DNA from: Alkalitalea saponilacus
GTDB taxonomy: Bacteria; Bacteroidota; Bacteroidia; Bacteroidales; Marinilabiliaceae
DNA length: 64,000 nt
Direction: 5' to 3'
Assembly (NCBI RefSeq): GCF_900168165.1
Contig: NZ_FUYV01000004.1
Span: forward strand, 113,048-177,047
This document shows positions 8,921 to 17,833 of the stretch, piece by piece. The translations under genes and the position numbers were made by a program. The notes under the pieces are model-generated. The model did not search any database. It was given only the letters and a program-made list of their open reading frames with translations, and was not told the DNA's origin. Position 1 is the first letter of the stretch. Every line of letters starts with the position of its first letter.

Positions 8921-9877
8921 TTAATTGATTCTTTTCCCGTTCATATCGTATTTGTAAAATCCTTCACCGCTTTGTGCTCCAAGTCTTTTCGCTCTGACAA
9001 GGCGCTTGATAAGCGGTGATGGTTTGTATTTGGATTCTCCAAATTCATCAAACAGGTTATCCATCCATTTAACCACTTTGTTTAATCCAATAATATCGGC
9101 TGTATGAAAAGGCCCGAAACGCATACCCAATCCAATGACCATTGTTTTGTCAATGTCTTCCAATGTTGCAATACCCTCCATAAGAGCTTCACATGCTTCG
9201 TTTAGAAGTGTTACGTATAGGCGTACACTCACAAGACCAGCTGATTCTTCTACAGGAATAACATCCCTGTTTATCAATTTAACGAAAGTGCAGACTTTGC
9301 TGTAAACTTCATCGGTGGTATAAAGCCCTTTAACCACTTCAATGATTCTAGCTTCGGCTGAGGTTACAAAAAAGTGAAGACTCACACATCGGTCGCGATG
9401 CACCAACTCAGAGGCCAACTCTGAGATGACAATGGTGGTGGCATTGGTTGCAATAATGGTATCTTTGTCCACTACAGCTTCAATGCTTCTGAATATCTGC
9501 TTGCGCACGTCAATGCTTCTTTCACCGGTAGCTTCGTCAGATCGGATGGCTTCAATTACAAAGTCGCAATCAACCAGATCTTTGTAATCCATGGATCCTT
9601 TGATTCGTCCAAGAATTGCTTTCTTCTCACTTAGAGTTAAACCCCAGTTTTCTATCCGATGATCAAGCTCACGGCTGATGCCGTGAATGGCAGATTCAAT
9701 TTTATCCAGTGATAACTCGATAAAAACAACCTCCATTCCGTGCCAGGCAGCAATTCGGGCAATGCTTTGTCCCTCTTTGCCACATCCAACAACACCAATT
9801 TTTGAAAAAAGAGTTTTAACTCTTTTTCGCTTGTTTAGTGCGTATTTTTCAATAGGTTCGACTACAATTTCTGCCAT
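8921..9877 (-). CDS. 3-hydroxyacyl-CoA dehydrogenase family protein with altered active-site residues
   Basis: 318 aa. It has the Rossmann NAD motif IGVVGCGKEGQ (usually GAGxMG), a central LHFF motif and a C-terminal 3HCDH helical domain ending SGEGFYKYD. By eye alignment to 3-hydroxybutyryl-CoA dehydrogenases the catalytic His (in LHFF) is kept. The Ser of the NTSS motif becomes Thr in NATT, the Asn of VNR becomes Val in SVR, and the NPVP after HFF is VTSA. The first 25 residues are a basic extension. Its place between pta and ackA points to acyl-CoA metabolism, but these changes leave ordinary 3-hydroxybutyryl-CoA oxidation in doubt. Confidence 0.8.
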   Translation of the reverse strand: MAEIVVEPIEKYALNKRKRVKTLFSKIGVVGCGKEGQSIARIAAWHGMEVVFIELSLDKIESAIHGISRELDHRIENWGLTLSEKKAILGRIKGSMDYKDLVDCDFVIEAIRSDEATGERSIDVRKQIFRSIEAVVDKDTIIATNATTIVISELASELVHRDRCVSLHFFVTSAEARIIEVVKGLYTTDEVYSKVCTFVKLINRDVIPVEESAGLVSVRLYVTLLNEACEALMEGIATLEDIDKTMVIGLGMRFGPFHTADIIGLNKVVKWMDNLFDEFGESKYKPSPLIKRLVRAKRLGAQSGEGFYKYDMNGKRIN

Positions 9878-9913
9878 ATCCCTCGAGTTCTTGTGTTGTT
9901 AATGCTTTTAGTT

Positions 9914-10921
9914 TTATTTAAGAGTTCCTGCTGCCTGATTGGCTGTTATTGCTATCAGGTTTACAATGTCGCTAACAGAGCAACCTCTTGACAGATCGTT
10001 TATTGGTGCTGCCATTCCTTGCAATACGGGTCCAATGGCTTCTGCATGTGCCAAACGTTGAACCAATTTGTATGCAATGTTGCCTGATTGTAAGTCGGGG
10101 AAAATTAACACATTTGCTTTGCCGGCAATTTCGCTCCCCGGAGCTTTTTTGCTTCCAATGGACGGGATCAATGCCGCATCGGCTTGAAGTTCACCATCAA
10201 TTTTCAGGTCAGGATTGATTTTTTTTGCTTTTTCTGTCGCTTCAACAACTTTGTCTACCATGGGATGCTTAGCACTTCCTTTGGTTGAAAAGCTCAGCAT
10301 GGCAATGCGTGGTTCTATTCCTACTATTGATTTAGCCGTCATGGCAGATGCAACAGCGATATCTGCCAATTGATCTGCATCAGGATCTGGGTGTACTGCG
10401 CCGTCAGCAAAAATAAGAATTCCGTTTTCACCAAACTCTTTATCCTTCAGGATCATGATGAATGCACCTGATACAACACTGATCCCCGGAATGGTTTTCA
10501 CGATTTGGAAAGCCGGCCGTAACACATCTCCGGTAGCGTTATCAGCACCGGCCACTTCGCCATCAGCGTCTCCGTTTTTAATCATTAGCACAGATAGATA
10601 TAGCGGATTTTTTACAAGCTCAGAGGCTTGTTCAAGGGTCATTCCCTTACTTTTTCTTAATTCGTAAAGAAAATCCCGGTAGCTCTCAATTTTATCGTGC
10701 CTTTCCGGGTCAATGACGGTTGCTTTATCAATGTGTGATAAATTAAGACGTGAAGCCTCATCTTTAATGGCTTGTGGATTACCAATTAAAATGATTTCGG
10801 CGAAATCTTCTTCCAGAACAGTATTTGCAGCCTGAAGAGTTCGCTCCTCCAGTCCTTCGGGTAAAACAATTCTTTGTTTTTTTGCTTTGGCGTTTGCTTT
10901 TAGTTGTTGAATAAATTCCAT
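9914..10921 (-). CDS. pta: Phosphate acetyltransferase
   Basis: 335 aa single-domain Pta, without the N-terminal regulatory domain of the long enterobacterial form. Motifs are RIVLPEGLEERTLQAA, EVAGADNATGDVLRPAFQIV, FPDLQSGNIAYKL and GMAAPINDLSRGC. It converts acetyl-CoA and phosphate to acetyl phosphate. It is the first gene of the minus-strand cluster pta, dehydrogenase-like, ackA, ptb, buk with gaps of 36-126 bp, so an upstream promoter near 10.95 kb is expected. No perfect -7 box was found there. Confidence 0.96.
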   Translation of the reverse strand: MEFIQQLKANAKAKKQRIVLPEGLEERTLQAANTVLEEDFAEIILIGNPQAIKDEASRLNLSHIDKATVIDPERHDKIESYRDFLYELRKSKGMTLEQASELVKNPLYLSVLMIKNGDADGEVAGADNATGDVLRPAFQIVKTIPGISVVSGAFIMILKDKEFGENGILIFADGAVHPDPDADQLADIAVASAMTAKSIVGIEPRIAMLSFSTKGSAKHPMVDKVVEATEKAKKINPDLKIDGELQADAALIPSIGSKKAPGSEIAGKANVLIFPDLQSGNIAYKLVQRLAHAEAIGPVLQGMAAPINDLSRGCSVSDIVNLIAITANQAAGTLK

Positions 10922-11352
10922 AATAAATGAGTAATTTTTATGTTTTGTAATACTTTTACGTTTGTTCTAAATGTATGGTTTTCAAATTCATATATTTATT
11001 GTATGAATTTTGCATCTTGTAATCACACTTCTTGTCTGGTTGTAGTACCCAAAAATATCTCAATCAATGGGGGAATATTTGTGCTAACCCGGATTACAAT
11101 CTATTAAATTTAAGAAATTTAAAGAGATTATGCATCAATATTTTGCACTTTTCAAAACGAATTGCAATTCAAAGATACAAATTTCTGATAATCTATGGTT
11201 TATCGTTAAAAATCACGGATGCTAAAGAAATGCCGGATTGTTAAAATCCGGCATTTTAGTTTGTTGTTTAATATGTTGATTAATTGTTGTTTAACCTAAA
11301 TGAAATGCGATGTGATGAAAAGTTTGTTTAAAGAATTATTAAGGATATTTCA
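10922..11352. other. Intergenic region between pta and the TonB/plug gene
   Basis: AT-rich. It holds the presumed promoter of the pta cluster (not recognised with confidence) and the terminator at 11229-11255. A 70-codon plus-strand reading frame at 11032-11244 has no recognisable features and ends inside that terminator. Confidence 0.6.
11229..11255 (-). terminator. Terminator downstream of the TonB/plug-like gene
   Basis: An 11-bp stem AATGCCGGATT (11229-11239) pairs with 11245-11255 around a 5-nt loop. It is followed in the minus direction by TTTCTTTAG. It lies about 100 bp past the gene at 11353-12012; no plus-strand gene ends here. Confidence 0.6.
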
Positions 11353-12012
11353 CTAACGTATCGGTGGAGTTCCTCTTTTAGTTGTAATAACAACGACACC
11401 GTTTAGTGCTCCATCACCATATCTCTCAATTGCTGATTCGCCTTTTAAAACTCTTATTGACTTTACGTTGTGTGATGGGAGGTGAATGCGTGAATGGACA
11501 ATTTTCCCATCAATTACATACAATGGTGGGTTTTCATGGAGTTCAAAACGTTTTAGAGTCGATACAAACTCACGCTCTTCTTCTGATAAAGTAAATTGAA
11601 CCGGAATCGACATTTGCGTATGTACATCAACACCGTTTTTTCTTCCTGGTCTCCAATCTGTCATCATGTCAACAATTCTTAATGCTTCCATATCCAACAG
11701 GGGGTCAATGCTTTCCTCTATTGCTGCGTTCATCAACTTCCCATCTTTTGTTATAATGAACGATACTTTAACAACTCCTTCAATCCCGTTAATCCATGCT
11801 TCATCAGGATAAATAAGATTGGATCTGACAAATCTGTGGATATTTGAAGGTCGTCCTCTGAATGCCGGAAGTCTATCAACTATTGTATATACGGAATCCA
11901 TAGTCTGCTTTGATGGTTCATTTGCATATAATTCGGTAACAAATAATATGGAGGAAATCAACCATATAAATGGCATGAACCATTTCCTTGAATTTAAAGA
12001 AGTTGCTTTCAT
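11353..12012 (-). CDS. TonB C-terminal domain protein with a TonB-plug-like C-terminal tail
   Basis: 219 aa. There is an N-terminal hydrophobic signal or anchor (about 12-30). Residues 45-140 match a TonB C-terminal domain (PAFRG, NLIYPDEAWINGIEG, VVKVSFIITKDG, EALRIVDMMTDWRPG, PVQFTL). The last 60 residues resemble the plug segment of SusC-type receptors (PLYVIDGK, SIRVLKGESAIERYG, GALNGVVVITTKRG). It lacks the proline-rich spacer of true TonB, so energy transduction is doubtful. Related TonB-C plus plug combinations occur in Bacteroidota BlaR1/M56-type membrane proteins. It may be periplasmic and bind envelope partners; the function is unknown. Confidence 0.75.
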   Translation of the reverse strand: MKATSLNSRKWFMPFIWLISSILFVTELYANEPSKQTMDSVYTIVDRLPAFRGRPSNIHRFVRSNLIYPDEAWINGIEGVVKVSFIITKDGKLMNAAIEESIDPLLDMEALRIVDMMTDWRPGRKNGVDVHTQMSIPVQFTLSEEEREFVSTLKRFELHENPPLYVIDGKIVHSRIHLPSHNVKSIRVLKGESAIERYGDGALNGVVVITTKRGTPPIR

Positions 12013-12215
12013 GTGTCCGAGGTTTGGTTATATTAATTAATTGCTCTATATTCTTTAGAATGCTAAAGAAACTACATTTAAACAGCTACTTAATAGATGT
12101 GTTAACAATCTTTAAGTAACAATAATTATACCAATTGTATATCGATATGAGTTTAATGATATTGTTAATTAGATTTAATCTTTAAAATGATGGTATTTCC
12201 GGAATAAATAGTTAT

Positions 12216-12223
12216 TACTTTTG
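12216..12223 (+). promoter_or_regulatory. Bacteroidota -7 box for the MFS gene
   Basis: TACTTTTG matches TAnnTTTG exactly, about 30-40 bp before the candidate start codons at 12246 (GTG) and 12255 (ATG). No good -33 element is visible. Confidence 0.45.
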
Positions 12224-12254
12224 CATGGTTTAAGATTTTAGCAATGTGGTTTAT

Positions 12255-13394
12255 ATGCTTTCATTTACAGTGTTTTTAAGATCCCGACGCTATTTTGCTC
12301 CGGCTTTTTTGTTTTTTTGTTTTGCCATGGTTTTCAGTACCTGGGTTACATACATCCCAGTTATTGTAGATAAACTTGAGATCAGTGAAGGGCAATTAGG
12401 AGTGGCTTTATTCTTTGCTTCACTTGGATCTTTTTTAATGATTCCGGTAAGTAATAGGTTAATTGATGTTCTTGGAGTTGGGCGTCAAACTTTCTTTGGT
12501 TTCATCTTTTATGCCACTTCGGTATATGGAATGTTTCTAGCCCCAACTTATATTCTACTCTGCATAGCACTCTTTTACTTTGGTCTGATGAGTTCTGTAT
12601 TTGTAATAGCATTAAACTCTCTTCTTGCAAATGTTGAGCTTAAGGCAGGGCGAAATATTATGACAGGGAGCCACGGATTTTGGAGCGTTGGAGGAATTAT
12701 TGGTGCCTCTTCCGGCGGATTTTTAGCGGGGAAGATTGGTATGCCGATTCTGCATTTGACAGTGCTCTTATCTATTTTAATCGCGGCTCAAATTATGTTA
12801 AGAAACGCGTATTATCATATTAAAGGAGAAACTCCATCATCTGGTAAAAGGAGAAAATTCCCGGTTAGGCCATTGCTTGCTGTTGCTATAATCGGGTTGA
12901 TACTTATGGCTTCTGAAGGAGCAATTGCCGATTGGAGCGCTCTGTTTCTTCAAAGAGAGGTTGAATTAGATAAATATATGCTTGGTTTTGGATATGCGCT
13001 CTTTTCTTTGGGAATGACCATTGGTCGATTTTCCGGCGATGATTTAAGTTTTAAGCTTGGCTCCTGGAAGTTGCTGCGAATAGCAATTGGCACAAGTCTG
13101 CTTGGCTTTGTTCTGGTTTTAAATGTTCAACCAGCGATAACTCTGGCTGGATTTATGGTGATTGGATTGGGGTTTTCAGTTATTGTCCCTGAAATATACC
13201 GTTTGGCATCACGCATTGATGGTGTTAAAACTTCGGATGGAGTCTCATTTATTGCTGCGGTTTCTAATGTAGGATTTTTAATTGGTCCGGTTTTTCTTGG
13301 ATTGATAGCAGAGGCCTACAGCCTTCTTATCAGCTTTTTCGTACTATCTCTATTCGTTTGTTTTGCTTTTATAATATCTCTGTTTAAAAAATGA
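12255..13394 (+). CDS. MFS transporter
   Basis: 379 aa with about twelve hydrophobic segments and a basic central loop around residues 200-208 (GKRRKFP), as in major facilitator superfamily proteins. A first-half NRLIDVLG and a second-half GMTIGRFSGD are variants of the family's cytoplasmic loop motif. The nearest resemblance is the YbjJ-like group, often called sugar or drug efflux, but no substrate can be read. The ATG at 12255 is preferred; an in-frame GTG at 12246 would add three residues. A TAnnTTTG box lies about 30 bp upstream. It appears monocistronic. Confidence 0.85.
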   Translation: MLSFTVFLRSRRYFAPAFLFFCFAMVFSTWVTYIPVIVDKLEISEGQLGVALFFASLGSFLMIPVSNRLIDVLGVGRQTFFGFIFYATSVYGMFLAPTYILLCIALFYFGLMSSVFVIALNSLLANVELKAGRNIMTGSHGFWSVGGIIGASSGGFLAGKIGMPILHLTVLLSILIAAQIMLRNAYYHIKGETPSSGKRRKFPVRPLLAVAIIGLILMASEGAIADWSALFLQREVELDKYMLGFGYALFSLGMTIGRFSGDDLSFKLGSWKLLRIAIGTSLLGFVLVLNVQPAITLAGFMVIGLGFSVIVPEIYRLASRIDGVKTSDGVSFIAAVSNVGFLIGPVFLGLIAEAYSLLISFFVLSLFVCFAFIISLFKK

Positions 13395-13410
13395 TTTAAA
13401 ATCATTTTTT
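13386..13410 (+). terminator. Weak AT-rich hairpin after the MFS gene
   Basis: An AAAAATGATT / AATCATTTTT stem overlaps the stop codon and ends in a T run. It contains almost no GC, so strength is doubtful. Confidence 0.4.
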
Positions 13411-13725
13411 ACTCTATGTGCTAAATCGATTCATAAGAAATAGTTATGAAATCATGAGCTTGCAAGCTTTTTTGATGAGATATTGAGGTATGAACTTATA
13501 GGTCGGAGCACTTATTTAATATTGCTATTAATTCAATTCCGCTGTCTGTTCAATGAGAAAAAATCAGTTGAATCTGCTCGATTCACTATAATGGGTTTGT
13601 TGATCTAACTTGCAATACGTAATAGTATAAACATAACTCGAGAAATGTTTGACCAAATGTCGTACAATTACCTATTGCAAGGTGATCAATATGTAAAGTA
13701 ATATTATATTATATTGACAAAATAA
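13395..13725. other. Intergenic, no gene seen
   Basis: AT-rich spacer between convergent genes. The 12-bp palindrome AGCTTGCAAGCT at 13457-13468 is followed by five T, but its loop would be too tight for a convincing terminator. Nothing else is recognised. Confidence 0.5.
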
Positions 13726-14010
13726 TCAGCCTTTTCTGCTTCGATCTCTTAATGCATCAATTCTGGACATGACTTCTCTGAGGTTTTCCAAACTGTTTTC
13801 GGTATCAGCAAATTTTCCACCTGATCCTTTAACAGAGTTTTTTGAACCTTGTTTGTGATTTCCATCCTTAGAACGAATTTCAAAACTTGGATATATGCGA
13901 GGTTCTGAGAATCCTTCAACTTTTTCGTAATCACAGAAATCAAGATATCTTAATAATTCTTCAAAGAATTCTGCTTTTTCATCTCTTACTTTAACCCGGT
14001 AACTCTTCAT
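13726..14010 (-). CDS. Small protein of unknown function
   Basis: 94 aa, charged and hydrophilic, with no signal peptide or membrane segment. The N-terminus (MKSYRVKVRDEKAEFFEELL) looks like a short strand followed by a helix, resembling small antitoxin-like or regulatory proteins that sit beside toxin genes. No toxin-like partner is adjacent. The middle is Gly/Ser/Lys-rich and probably disordered; the C-terminal third (SLENLREVMSRIDALRDR) is a likely amphipathic helix. It stands alone between two long non-coding stretches. It is taken as real because of its codon pattern and isolated position. No function is assigned. Confidence 0.6.
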   Translation of the reverse strand: MKSYRVKVRDEKAEFFEELLRYLDFCDYEKVEGFSEPRIYPSFEIRSKDGNHKQGSKNSVKGSGGKFADTENSLENLREVMSRIDALRDRSRKG

Positions 14011-14526
14011 ATTTGTTAGATTTAGTACGATAAGTGATTTGTTAAAACTAAAGTATAAACAAAATATTACATTTATCGCTGTGCTTGTGAATTTTGTAAA
14101 TAATTTTGATAATATTAAATAAAGTTTGGATGAACGTTTAAATAATTATGATATAAAGTTCTTCTTTGCCTCTACAATTTGCCATTAAATGCCTTCTAAC
14201 GCATATCTGTGATAATTGTCCATCGTGATTTCACTATAATTTTTAGCACTATTTTCACTCAATAGAAATCAAGGCCAGGTAACTTTGTTTAATTAAATTA
14301 AGTGTGTTAAGTTGATTTGGGTGGAAAGGAAGAGTTTGCAATAATTCAAGTAATTTAGTCGAAAAATGTTTTTGAACTTATATGCAACCATTTTCTGATT
14401 CAAATTACTTTGTCCTGGTTCGCTTAAGCAATTGTTAAATTGTTGAATTCAACTTTTGAAATTCTTCTTATATGGTACCTGATATACTGCAATCATGCCA
14501 TATATACGGATTCTCGTATCATATAG
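14011..14526. other. Long intergenic region, no gene seen
   Basis: 516 bp of AT-rich sequence between two minus-strand genes. It presumably holds the promoter of the small unknown gene and the end of the nitrilase transcript. No strong terminator, repeat or reading frame was recognised. Confidence 0.5.
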
Positions 14527-15306
14527 TTACGCATTTAGGTAAAAATTATCCGCATCCATCCATGTAGGAAATTTATTTCTGAAGTTATATAAAGATTTGA
14601 AATCCAATGTTGTATTGATGATTGCTTCTTTGTTTAAAATCGTTCTATTTAGTGATCTGCCATCAAACCCAAATACAGTCGATGCTCCTTCATATTCAGC
14701 AACTGGATCTTTACCCACTCTGTTGGAACCAATTACATAACACTGATTTTCTATGGCTCTTGCGGATAGAAGCGTTTTCCATATGTAAGAACGGGTTTTA
14801 GGCCAATTTGCCACATATATGGCAACATCGTAATCGTTCCTGTTTCTACACCATACCGGAAACCTCAGATCATAACAAATGAAAAGAGCGATTCTCCATC
14901 CATCTACATTAATGATGACTCTCTTATCTCCTGATGAGTATACTTTCTCTTCTCCGCTCATCCGAAATAAATGCTTTTTATCATACCAAAAGAGGTTCCC
15001 TCCGGGATACATTGCGATACAGCGGTTATAATATCTGTTGTTCTCAACAATTGGTAGGCTTCCAATGACAATAGCGTTGGTTGAATCAGATAATTTCTTA
15101 AGCCAGTTAAAAACTACCCCTCTCATTGTAGTAGCAGTTTTGTGAGGCTTCATTGAGAATCCAGTAGCAAACATTTCAGGAAGAACAATTACTCTTGATT
15201 CAAATTTATTATTTTGAATCAGGTATTGAATTCGCTCCAGATTTACTTCTATTTGCTCCCATTTAATGTCGTGCTGAACTAATGATACTTTTAATTCTTC
15301 ATTCAT
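14527..15306 (-). CDS. Carbon-nitrogen hydrolase, omega-amidase-like (YafV type)
   Basis: 259 aa nitrilase-superfamily enzyme. The catalytic triad is visible: E44 in VLPEMFATGFSM, K111 in YDKKHLF, C144 in FICYDLRFP. The MFATGFSM and DLRFPVW contexts are those of YafV/Nit2-type omega-amidases, which hydrolyse alpha-ketoglutaramate or alpha-ketosuccinamate to the keto acid and ammonia. It is cytoplasmic. It sits 6 bp after the PBP4-type gene on the same strand and is probably co-transcribed. The substrate is inferred from family resemblance only. Confidence 0.88.
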   Translation of the reverse strand: MNEELKVSLVQHDIKWEQIEVNLERIQYLIQNNKFESRVIVLPEMFATGFSMKPHKTATTMRGVVFNWLKKLSDSTNAIVIGSLPIVENNRYYNRCIAMYPGGNLFWYDKKHLFRMSGEEKVYSSGDKRVIINVDGWRIALFICYDLRFPVWCRNRNDYDVAIYVANWPKTRSYIWKTLLSARAIENQCYVIGSNRVGKDPVAEYEGASTVFGFDGRSLNRTILNKEAIINTTLDFKSLYNFRNKFPTWMDADNFYLNA

Positions 15307-15312
15307 GTATGG

Positions 15313-16731
15313 CTAATAATGGTCAATGAAAAAATTGATATATTCTTCGATTGAGTTTCTGATTTCCAGAAATGACTGAGTATAGTTATTTACAATAATG
15401 CAAAAGGCCAGTTTGCGTCCGCTGGTGGTGTAAATATAGCCTGAATACCCCAACACACCCTGCATGGAGCCGCTTTTGGCCAATACTCGACCTCTCCTGT
15501 TGTTGGTAGACCACATTCTTCGCAATGAACCGGATTGACCACTTACTGATAGAGACTTTTCAAAAACGCTTTGATATTGCGTTTGATTCACGTGTGCCAA
15601 TAAATCGGTAAAAAAGCGAGGTGATGCGAGGTTTTTTGGTGATAAACCCGACCCGTCATGAAATCTTAATGGCATGTCTATTCCTGCATTCTTCCAATAT
15701 TTAATGGTGTTCCATGTAGCAAGATCCCACAATGAATGATGCTTAGGTGCATTTAACCCGTTCAACAAAAACAGATGATCGGCCAATAGATTGTGACTGC
15801 GTTGGTTCACTATTTGTATGATCTCCTCAAGCGGAGGGGAGAGATGGGTGAATAATAAATGTAGATCTTCATAATTGATGTTATCCTGAATGTCTATGAT
15901 GTTATTATCTATATTGTAACCAATATGTTTTGCCAACTCATGAGCAAATGTCTTTCCGGAATTGGGTAATGCTCCACGTATTGTAAAATCAGTGCGGCTT
16001 GTTGGAATACTTCCTCTTACTTCCCATTGAGATAAGCCCGGATATCCAAATATGTAGGCACTGTCCCTGTTGTGTGTGGCTGAATATACATGGCTTATAA
16101 AACTGATGTCATCAAGGGGAGGGGTGACCGATACAATTTGACATTTTTCTCCGGAACTTGCAGAAGATCTGAGTGTAAGGTGGAAGGTGTTATCTCTCCA
16201 ACTGAGTCCAGAAGGAACAGCTCCATAATAATTAGCCATGTCTTCCCAAAGACGCCCGGCCGGGTATCGGGGTTCAGGAAATAAAGTCTGATCAATAATA
16301 AGCTTTCCGTTTATGGTATGGATTCCATTTTTCTTCAACTGTTCAGCAAAATACTGTAGCGTATTATCCGGTTGAGTTGAATCAAAGTAAAAAGAACCGA
16401 GCGTTCCATCTCCACCACCACGAATAACAAGATTTCCATATAATATTCCGTTTTTAATTTCTCCGCTATAGAAAAATGAAGTGGAGAATCTGTATTCCGG
16501 CGACAATTTATCGAGAGCTTTAGCAGTAGTTGATAATTTCAAAACACTGGCAGGGGTGAGCAATTTATCCTGATTCACTCCGGTTACTTCTAGACCACTA
16601 GAGAGGTCAATGACCGATATCCCAACAGATGCTCCAGGGAAATTTGGTGGCGCAGGTACTTTTGAATTTGAGGCAGCAAAGCTGCTGCATAAACAAGAAA
16701 ATAGTATTGGTAAAGCAATGATCCATCGCAT
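15313..16731 (-). CDS. dacB: D-alanyl-D-alanine carboxypeptidase/endopeptidase (PBP4, DacB type)
   Basis: 472 aa with an N-terminal signal peptide (about 1-20), so it acts in the periplasm. All three penicillin-binding motifs are present: SxxK as S62-V-L-K65 (TPASVLKLSTT), SxN as SHN (RSHNLLADHL), and KSG in LAKSGSMQGVLGYSGY. The long insert between SxxK and SxN is typical of class C PBPs. It trims or cleaves peptidoglycan stem peptides. It lies in a run of four minus-strand genes: alcohol dehydrogenase, DUF6340-like, this gene, omega-amidase. Confidence 0.94.
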   Translation of the reverse strand: MRWIIALPILFSCLCSSFAASNSKVPAPPNFPGASVGISVIDLSSGLEVTGVNQDKLLTPASVLKLSTTAKALDKLSPEYRFSTSFFYSGEIKNGILYGNLVIRGGGDGTLGSFYFDSTQPDNTLQYFAEQLKKNGIHTINGKLIIDQTLFPEPRYPAGRLWEDMANYYGAVPSGLSWRDNTFHLTLRSSASSGEKCQIVSVTPPLDDISFISHVYSATHNRDSAYIFGYPGLSQWEVRGSIPTSRTDFTIRGALPNSGKTFAHELAKHIGYNIDNNIIDIQDNINYEDLHLLFTHLSPPLEEIIQIVNQRSHNLLADHLFLLNGLNAPKHHSLWDLATWNTIKYWKNAGIDMPLRFHDGSGLSPKNLASPRFFTDLLAHVNQTQYQSVFEKSLSVSGQSGSLRRMWSTNNRRGRVLAKSGSMQGVLGYSGYIYTTSGRKLAFCIIVNNYTQSFLEIRNSIEEYINFFIDHY

Positions 16732-16748
16732 GGCTGTAACGTTGGTTG

Positions 16749-17804
16749 TTAAAATCCTGCTCCAAGTTGTTCCTGAAGTTTCTTTGAGTCGTTTATCCTT
16801 CTCTCAAGTTCCTTGATGTATTCTGACAAGATTTGTTTCTCTCTTGACGAAACTTGCAGAGAACTTAAGTTATTCATAAGCTCCTGACTAACTCTCGCCC
16901 ATGCAAGGGACTCATCAAAATTCCCGCTTACTTCAAAAGCTACTGCCAGATTGAATGCTGCTCTGGTTTTTTGTCTATTGTTTCCGTTCTCGTATACATA
17001 GTACCAAACTCTGCCAGCCTGATTCCAGTTATTAATGTTAACCAGATCATTTGCACGATCAAACATATGATGTCCGCTTCTGTAGTAAGGTCTGTATACC
17101 GATTCCCAATATGGGGCTATGCGTGTGGTGTATTCTTGCCCCATAAAGTTCGCCATTGTATTTAGGCCTTCTCTAATCTCAGGTAAATTTCTGTGTGGTT
17201 GATTTAGATACGTAGGATAATTATTCCAAAACAAAGTATCTTTTTGTAGGTAAACATCTAAAATATATCCATTTTCATCATATATTTTCCAAAACATCGC
17301 CCCATAAATATCCAGCGTTCCGAAATAAACGTCCTGATTTAGATAGGTTACATTCACTTCACTACTGTAATTGATTTTCTCAAGTGCTATTAAAACCTGA
17401 GCATCGTACTCCGAAAGAATTCTTCGAATTTCATTTAAAGGAATAGGGCGGTTTGGGTCTCCATTAGGGGGCAGGTTTAATGAGGTGGAATAGAAATAAA
17501 CCGTGTCAAAAAATGCCATTTGTTGTAATGATTTGGTCATTGATTGAACTGCTCTTATGCCAAAATCATCCACCCAAATAGAATCGGCAATAATGGTGTC
17601 ATTGTTGATATAAAATATGTGCATTGAGTCGGAACGATGCGGATATGCGTAATCCACGGCTACAACAGATAAGATATCTGGTGCCATTGAATACTCCGCA
17701 GGCCTTAACACGTCTATCTCGATATACGACATGGTAGAACATGCGCTGAAAACAAATGGAAGGAGAATAAATCCCAGGCTCTTCTTTATTTTTTTTAGTC
17801 CCAT
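16749..17804 (-). CDS. DUF6340-like lipoprotein with TPR-like C-terminus
   Basis: 351 aa. The signal sequence ends in a lipobox (LPFVFSACS), predicting a lipid-anchored envelope protein. The N-terminal part (IEIDVLRPAEYSMAPDI) and overall layout recall the DUF6340 family of Bacteroidota. The C-terminal 100 residues (ARVWYYVYENG, AAFNLAVAFEVSGNFDESLAWA) read as TPR-like helices and end in a charged coiled segment. It starts 29 bp after the end of the alcohol dehydrogenase gene and ends 17 bp before the PBP4-type gene. The biochemical role is unknown. Confidence 0.7.
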   Translation of the reverse strand: MGLKKIKKSLGFILLPFVFSACSTMSYIEIDVLRPAEYSMAPDILSVVAVDYAYPHRSDSMHIFYINNDTIIADSIWVDDFGIRAVQSMTKSLQQMAFFDTVYFYSTSLNLPPNGDPNRPIPLNEIRRILSEYDAQVLIALEKINYSSEVNVTYLNQDVYFGTLDIYGAMFWKIYDENGYILDVYLQKDTLFWNNYPTYLNQPHRNLPEIREGLNTMANFMGQEYTTRIAPYWESVYRPYYRSGHHMFDRANDLVNINNWNQAGRVWYYVYENGNNRQKTRAAFNLAVAFEVSGNFDESLAWARVSQELMNNLSSLQVSSREKQILSEYIKELERRINDSKKLQEQLGAGF

Positions 17805-17833
17805 ACGGTTATATCTTATTGTTTAATCCGTAC

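Noticed and set aside
11032-11244. 70-codon plus-strand frame after pta
   Set aside because: Runs into the terminator stem and has no family features.
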